Shown in pieces: positions 13,907 to 16,755 of a DNA stretch of 16,755 nt. Where the stretch lies: NCBI GenBank assembly GCA_905214435.1, contig CAJMMA010000044.1, positions 1 through 16,755 on the forward strand. Direction: 5' to 3'. Made by a program: the position numbers and the translations under genes. The notes beneath the pieces are model-generated. The model had not been told where the DNA came from. It saw only the letters and a list, made by a program, of their open reading frames with translations, and searched no databases. Origin of the DNA: an uncultured bacterium (GTDB lineage Bacteria > Actinomycetota > Coriobacteriia > Coriobacteriales > Coriobacteriaceae). Within the stretch, counting starts at the first letter, position 1, and the number at the start of each line of letters is the position of its first letter.

Positions 13907-13954
13907 CCGGTGCGGTCCCCCTACAACCGCACCGGCTTCGCCCGTTAAACGGGC
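13907..13954. repeat. Two hairpins between arcA copy 2 and arcB
   Basis: CCGGTGCGGT (13907-13916) pairs perfectly with ACCGCACCGG (13926-13935), and GCCCGT (13940-13945) with ACGGGC (13949-13954). Neither is followed by a T-tract. In an ADI operon such stems could mark a processing site that sets different mRNA levels of arcA and arcB, but this is inference. Confidence 0.6.
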
Positions 13955-13999
13955 AACACTAATACTTACGTAATTCATTTCTTCGAAAGGAATCGAACC

Positions 14000-14995
14000 A
14001 TGGGTGTTAACCTCTCCGGCCGTAGCTTCCTCAAGCTTCTCGACCTCACCACCGAGGAGATCGAGTACCTGCTCAAGCTCTCCAAGAACTTCAAGGACAT
14101 GAAGCGCGCTGGCGTTCCGCACCGCTATCTCGAGGGCAAGAACATCGTTCTGCTCTTCCAGAAGACCTCCACTCGTACCCGCTGCGCCTTCGAGGTCGGC
14201 GGCATGGATCTGGGCATGGGCGTCACCTACCTCGATCCGGGTTCGTCGCAGATGGGCAAGAAGGAGTCCATCGAGGACACCGCCCGCGTTCTCGGCCGCA
14301 TGTATGACGGCATCGAGTTCCGCGGCTTTGCCCAGGACGACGTCGAGGAGCTCGCTGCTAAGTCCGGCGTGCCCGTGTGGAACGGTCTGACCACTGAGTG
14401 GCATCCCACCCAGATGCTCGCCGACATCCTGACCGTCCAGGAGAACTTCAACTACGACATCAAGGGCAAGACCCTCGTCTTCATGGGCGACTGCAAGAAC
14501 AACGTCGCTCGCTCCCTCATGGTCGTCTGCTCCAAGCTCGGCATGAACTTCGTGGCCTGCGGCCCCGAGGAGTGCATGCCCGCCGACGACGTCATCGAGG
14601 CCTGCAAGCCCATCGCCGAGGCCAACGGCTGCACCATCAAGCTGACCACCGACGTCAAGGACGGCGTCACCGGTGCCGACGTTCTCTACACCGACGTGTG
14701 GGTCTCCATGGGCGAGCCCGACGAGGTCTGGGCCGAGCGCATCGCTCAGCTCACCCCGTATCGTGTTACTTCTGAGGTCATGGCTATGGCCAACCCGGGT
14801 GCCATCTTCCTGCACTGCCTGCCCAGCTTCCACGACACCAACACCACGATTGGCGCCGAGAAGTGCGAGCAGTTCGGCATCACCGAGCAGGAGGTCACCG
14901 ACGAGGTCTTCGAGAGCCCTGCTTCCAAGGTCTTCGACGAGGCCGAGAACCGCATGCACACCATCAAGGCTGTCATGTACGCCACGCTCAAGTAA
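14000..14995 (+). CDS. arcB: Ornithine carbamoyltransferase (catabolic, ArcB/ArgF)
   Basis: A 331-residue cytoplasmic enzyme interconverting citrulline plus phosphate with ornithine plus carbamoyl phosphate. The carbamoyl-phosphate site is S57-T58-R59-T60-R61. HPTQ lies at 135-138, and the ornithine-site loop is HCLPSFHD with C273 (the usual version is HCLPAFHD, so Ser replaces Ala). Length is normal. ATG 14000 has AAAGGA at 13986-13991. Position right after arcA points to the catabolic direction, but sequence alone does not separate ArcB from anabolic ArgF, and no other arginine-biosynthesis gene is nearby. Codon use is high-expression like, though with more T-ending codons than arcA. A GC-rich terminator follows. 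Confidence 0.96.
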   Translation: MGVNLSGRSFLKLLDLTTEEIEYLLKLSKNFKDMKRAGVPHRYLEGKNIVLLFQKTSTRTRCAFEVGGMDLGMGVTYLDPGSSQMGKKESIEDTARVLGRMYDGIEFRGFAQDDVEELAAKSGVPVWNGLTTEWHPTQMLADILTVQENFNYDIKGKTLVFMGDCKNNVARSLMVVCSKLGMNFVACGPEECMPADDVIEACKPIAEANGCTIKLTTDVKDGVTGADVLYTDVWVSMGEPDEVWAERIAQLTPYRVTSEVMAMANPGAIFLHCLPSFHDTNTTIGAEKCEQFGITEQEVTDEVFESPASKVFDEAENRMHTIKAVMYATLK

Positions 14996-15010
14996 GAGCA
15001 TCTAGCATCT

Positions 15011-15048
15011 CGCTCGGGGTGCATTGCTGCGCACCCCGAGCGCTTTTG
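15011..15048 (+). terminator. Intrinsic terminator after arcB
   Basis: CGCTCGGGGTGC (15011-15022) pairs perfectly with 15031-15042 and is followed by C-TTTT-GT. The short T-tract may allow readthrough into the transporter gene, for which I see no clear promoter. Confidence 0.8.
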
Positions 15049-15058
15049 TCTGGTAAAA

Positions 15059-15109
15059 ATCTCGCACCGAGCGACATGCACGGCACGGAAGAGCCGCTTC
15101 GGGCGAGAT
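15059..15109 (+). promoter_or_regulatory. Possible leader structure before the transporter
   Basis: ATCTCGC (15059-15065) is complementary to GCGAGAT (15103-15109) and encloses a smaller CGGC/GCCG pair (15081-15084 with 15093-15096). It ends 16 bases before the purine-rich ribosome site. No terminator is attached. This may be incidental. Confidence 0.3.
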
Positions 15110-15142
15110 CAGTAATTGATTTATGAAGGGGGGATGAGAACT

Positions 15143-16621
15143 ATGACTGAGACCGCTAAGAAAAAGCGCGGTATGCCTTCATCGTTCACCATTCTTCTTG
15201 CTCTGCTGGCAATCGTCGCGGTTGTTACCGTTATCGTCTCCGGTACGTCCGGTGGCGAGGTTACCGCTGCCCGCCTGAGCGATTTCTGCACCGCCCCGGT
15301 TAAGGGCTTCGCTGATGCTCTGCCCGTCTGCCTCTTCGTTATGATCCTCGGCGGCTTCCTCGGCATGATGACCGAGACCGGCGCCCTGGACAACGGCATT
15401 GCCGTTCTGGTGCAGAAGCTTAAGGGCAACGAGATCATGCTCATTCCCGTGCTGATGCTCATCTTCTCCCTCGGTGGTACCACCTATGGTATGTGCGAGG
15501 AGACCGTTCCCTTCTACGCCCTGCTTGCCGCTACCATGATGGCCGCTGGCTTCGACCCTATGGTCGGTGCTGCCACCGTCCTGCTCGGCGCTGGCTGCGG
15601 CTGCCTGGGCTCCACGGTTAACCCGTTCGCCGTCGGCGCTGCCGTCGACGCTCTGACCGGTGTTGGCATTGAGGTCAACCAGTCCATCATCATCGGCCTC
15701 GGTGCCGTCCTGTGGATTGTTACCACTGCCATGTCCATCTTCTTCGTCATGAGCTATGCCAAGAAGGTCAAGGCTGACAAGGGTTCCACCATCCTTTCGA
15801 TGCAGGAGCTCAAGGACGCCGAAGAGGCTCACGGCAAGGCTGCTTCCGAGGTTAACAAGGAGGTCAAGCTCACCGGTCGTCAGAAGGGTGTTCTGATCGC
15901 CTTTGCCTTCACCTTCGTCGTCATGATCGTCGGCTTCATCCCGCTGGCCGACCTCAACGAGGGCGTCGCCAACTTCTTTGACGCTGGCGCTGTCTACGAC
16001 GCCGACGGTAACGCCGTCGTCCAGGGCTGGTCTGCCCTGATCACCGGCCTGCCCATTGGCCAGTGGTACTTCGACGAGGCTTCCACCTGGTTCTTCCTCA
16101 TGGCTATCCTGATCGGTATCATCGGTGGCCTCTCCGAGAAGCAGATCGTCAACACCTTCATCACCGGCGCTGCCGACATGATGTCCGTTGTCCTCGTCAT
16201 CGCCCTCGCCCGTGGTATCTCCGTCCTCATGGCTAGCACCGGCCTCGACGTCTACGTCCTCGACGCTGCCGCCAATGCTCTGGCTGGCCTGTCCGGCGTG
16301 ATCTTCGCTCCCATGAGCTTCCTGGTCTACTTCGGCCTGTCCTTCCTGATCCCCTCGACCTCCGGTATGGCTACCGTGTCCATGCCCATCATGGGACCGC
16401 TGGCTGTTAAGCTCGGCTTCTCGCCCGAGGTCATGGTCATGATCTTCTCCGCCGCCATCGGTGTCGTGAACCTGTTCACCCCGACCTCCGGCGCCATCAT
16501 GGGCGGTCTTGCTTTGGCCAAGATCGAGTGGACGACCTGGCTCAAGTTTGCGCTTAAGCTTATCGTCGCTCTCTCCGTCGTCTGCGCCGTCATCCTGACC
16601 GTCGCTTGCGTGATGCTCTAA
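15143..16621 (+). CDS. YfcC/DcuC-like family transporter (ADI-linked)
   Basis: A 492-residue polytopic inner-membrane protein with about twelve hydrophobic segments, in two halves split by a charged loop near residues 210-250. The block FSLGGTTYGMCEETVPFYALL and the later LIPSTSGMATVSMPIMGPLA are typical of the YfcC / C4-dicarboxylate-carrier-like (IT superfamily) transporters. Members of this group occur in ADI loci of other bacteria in place of the classical ArcD antiporter. It most likely carries arginine, ornithine or citrulline, but the substrate is inferred from its neighbours. I choose ATG 15143 because AAGGGGGG (15126-15133) is too close to the other ATG at 15134; the frame also opens at TTG 15116. 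It follows arcB by 147 bp. Confidence 0.88.
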   Translation: MTETAKKKRGMPSSFTILLALLAIVAVVTVIVSGTSGGEVTAARLSDFCTAPVKGFADALPVCLFVMILGGFLGMMTETGALDNGIAVLVQKLKGNEIMLIPVLMLIFSLGGTTYGMCEETVPFYALLAATMMAAGFDPMVGAATVLLGAGCGCLGSTVNPFAVGAAVDALTGVGIEVNQSIIIGLGAVLWIVTTAMSIFFVMSYAKKVKADKGSTILSMQELKDAEEAHGKAASEVNKEVKLTGRQKGVLIAFAFTFVVMIVGFIPLADLNEGVANFFDAGAVYDADGNAVVQGWSALITGLPIGQWYFDEASTWFFLMAILIGIIGGLSEKQIVNTFITGAADMMSVVLVIALARGISVLMASTGLDVYVLDAAANALAGLSGVIFAPMSFLVYFGLSFLIPSTSGMATVSMPIMGPLAVKLGFSPEVMVMIFSAAIGVVNLFTPTSGAIMGGLALAKIEWTTWLKFALKLIVALSVVCAVILTVACVML

Positions 16622-16755
16622 GTACCCCTTGGGTACCCCACGGAAACCATGACGATCCTGTAAAGGATCACCTGGTCATCGTCTGTCCGGTGGGGTAACC
16701 CCACCGGTAGACTCCTACCTTTAGCCCCCTCCCGTTCCGTGCGCGGGAGGGGGCG
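16622..16755 (+). terminator. Series of hairpins ending the ADI locus
   Basis: Three perfect inverted repeats follow the transporter stop: GTACCC/GGGTAC (16622-16627 with 16631-16636), CCGGTGGGG/CCCCACCGG (16687-16695 with 16699-16707), and GCCCCCTCCCG with its complement (16724-16734 with 16744-16754). An imperfect ATGAC..GATCC / GGATC..GTCAT pairing lies between the first two. The last stem reaches the window edge, so a T-tract cannot be seen, but it is the best candidate for the main terminator. Confidence 0.6.

Noticed and set aside
12578..15001. 807-codon open frame on the minus strand across arcA copy 2 and arcB
   Set aside because: It is the complement of two certain genes with strongly biased third positions; the translation is low-complexity (Gly/Val/Asp/Leu/His-rich) and matches no family. 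The similar 481-codon frame opposite arcA copy 1 has the same cause.

Overview
The window looks like a chromosomal segment of a high-GC, anaerobic Actinobacterium of the class Coriobacteriia. Collinsella is my best guess. The basis is overall gene style, strong AAGGAGG-type ribosome sites, the IS3-type transposase remnant, and an arginine deiminase locus next to PTS sugar genes. This is inference; there is no 16S or marker gene here.

Layout. (1) Positions 1-530 hold no convincing gene. They contain a perfect 18-bp inverted repeat, two diverged copies of a TCTGTAACA/TGTTACAGA palindromic repeat, and a strong intrinsic terminator in front of a gene for a DMT/EamA-type permease (531-1511). (2) Positions 1634-4544 are a two-gene beta-glucoside module: a GH1 6-phospho-beta-glucosidase and a PTS EIIBC permease with no EIIA domain. 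(3) Positions 4681-5094 are a 414-bp internally deleted IS3-family element that still has both imperfect ends and the last part of its transposase. (4) Two housekeeping-type genes lie on the minus strand: an RlmD/TrmA-family RNA uracil methyltransferase (5187-6500) and polyphosphate kinase ppk1 (6614-9016), with a terminator between them. (5) Positions 9550-16755 are an arginine deiminase (ADI) locus on the plus strand: arcA, a PLP aminotransferase, a second identical arcA, ornithine carbamoyltransferase, and a YfcC-family membrane transporter.

How the genes work together. ArcA turns arginine into citrulline and ammonia. The carbamoyltransferase splits citrulline with phosphate into ornithine and carbamoyl phosphate. 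The YfcC-type carrier probably moves arginine, ornithine or citrulline. Carbamate kinase (arcC), needed to harvest ATP, is not in the window. The aminotransferase between the arcA copies is not a standard ADI component.

The most notable structure is around the two arcA genes. The copies show no nucleotide difference over about 1,267 bp, from the middle of a leader hairpin to one base past the stop, while the flanks differ. Both upstream regions nevertheless share a promoter layout: two ACCGTT-type sites exactly 21 bp apart, then a TTTGGATATAA -10 region exactly 40 bp after the second site, with a poor -35. More ACCGTT sites, including a third 21-bp pair in the opposite orientation, are scattered through the two AT-rich intergenic regions. 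Both leaders also fold into two hairpins whose sequences differ while base pairing is kept. This points to a dedicated, probably activator-driven, control system for the duplicated arcA genes.
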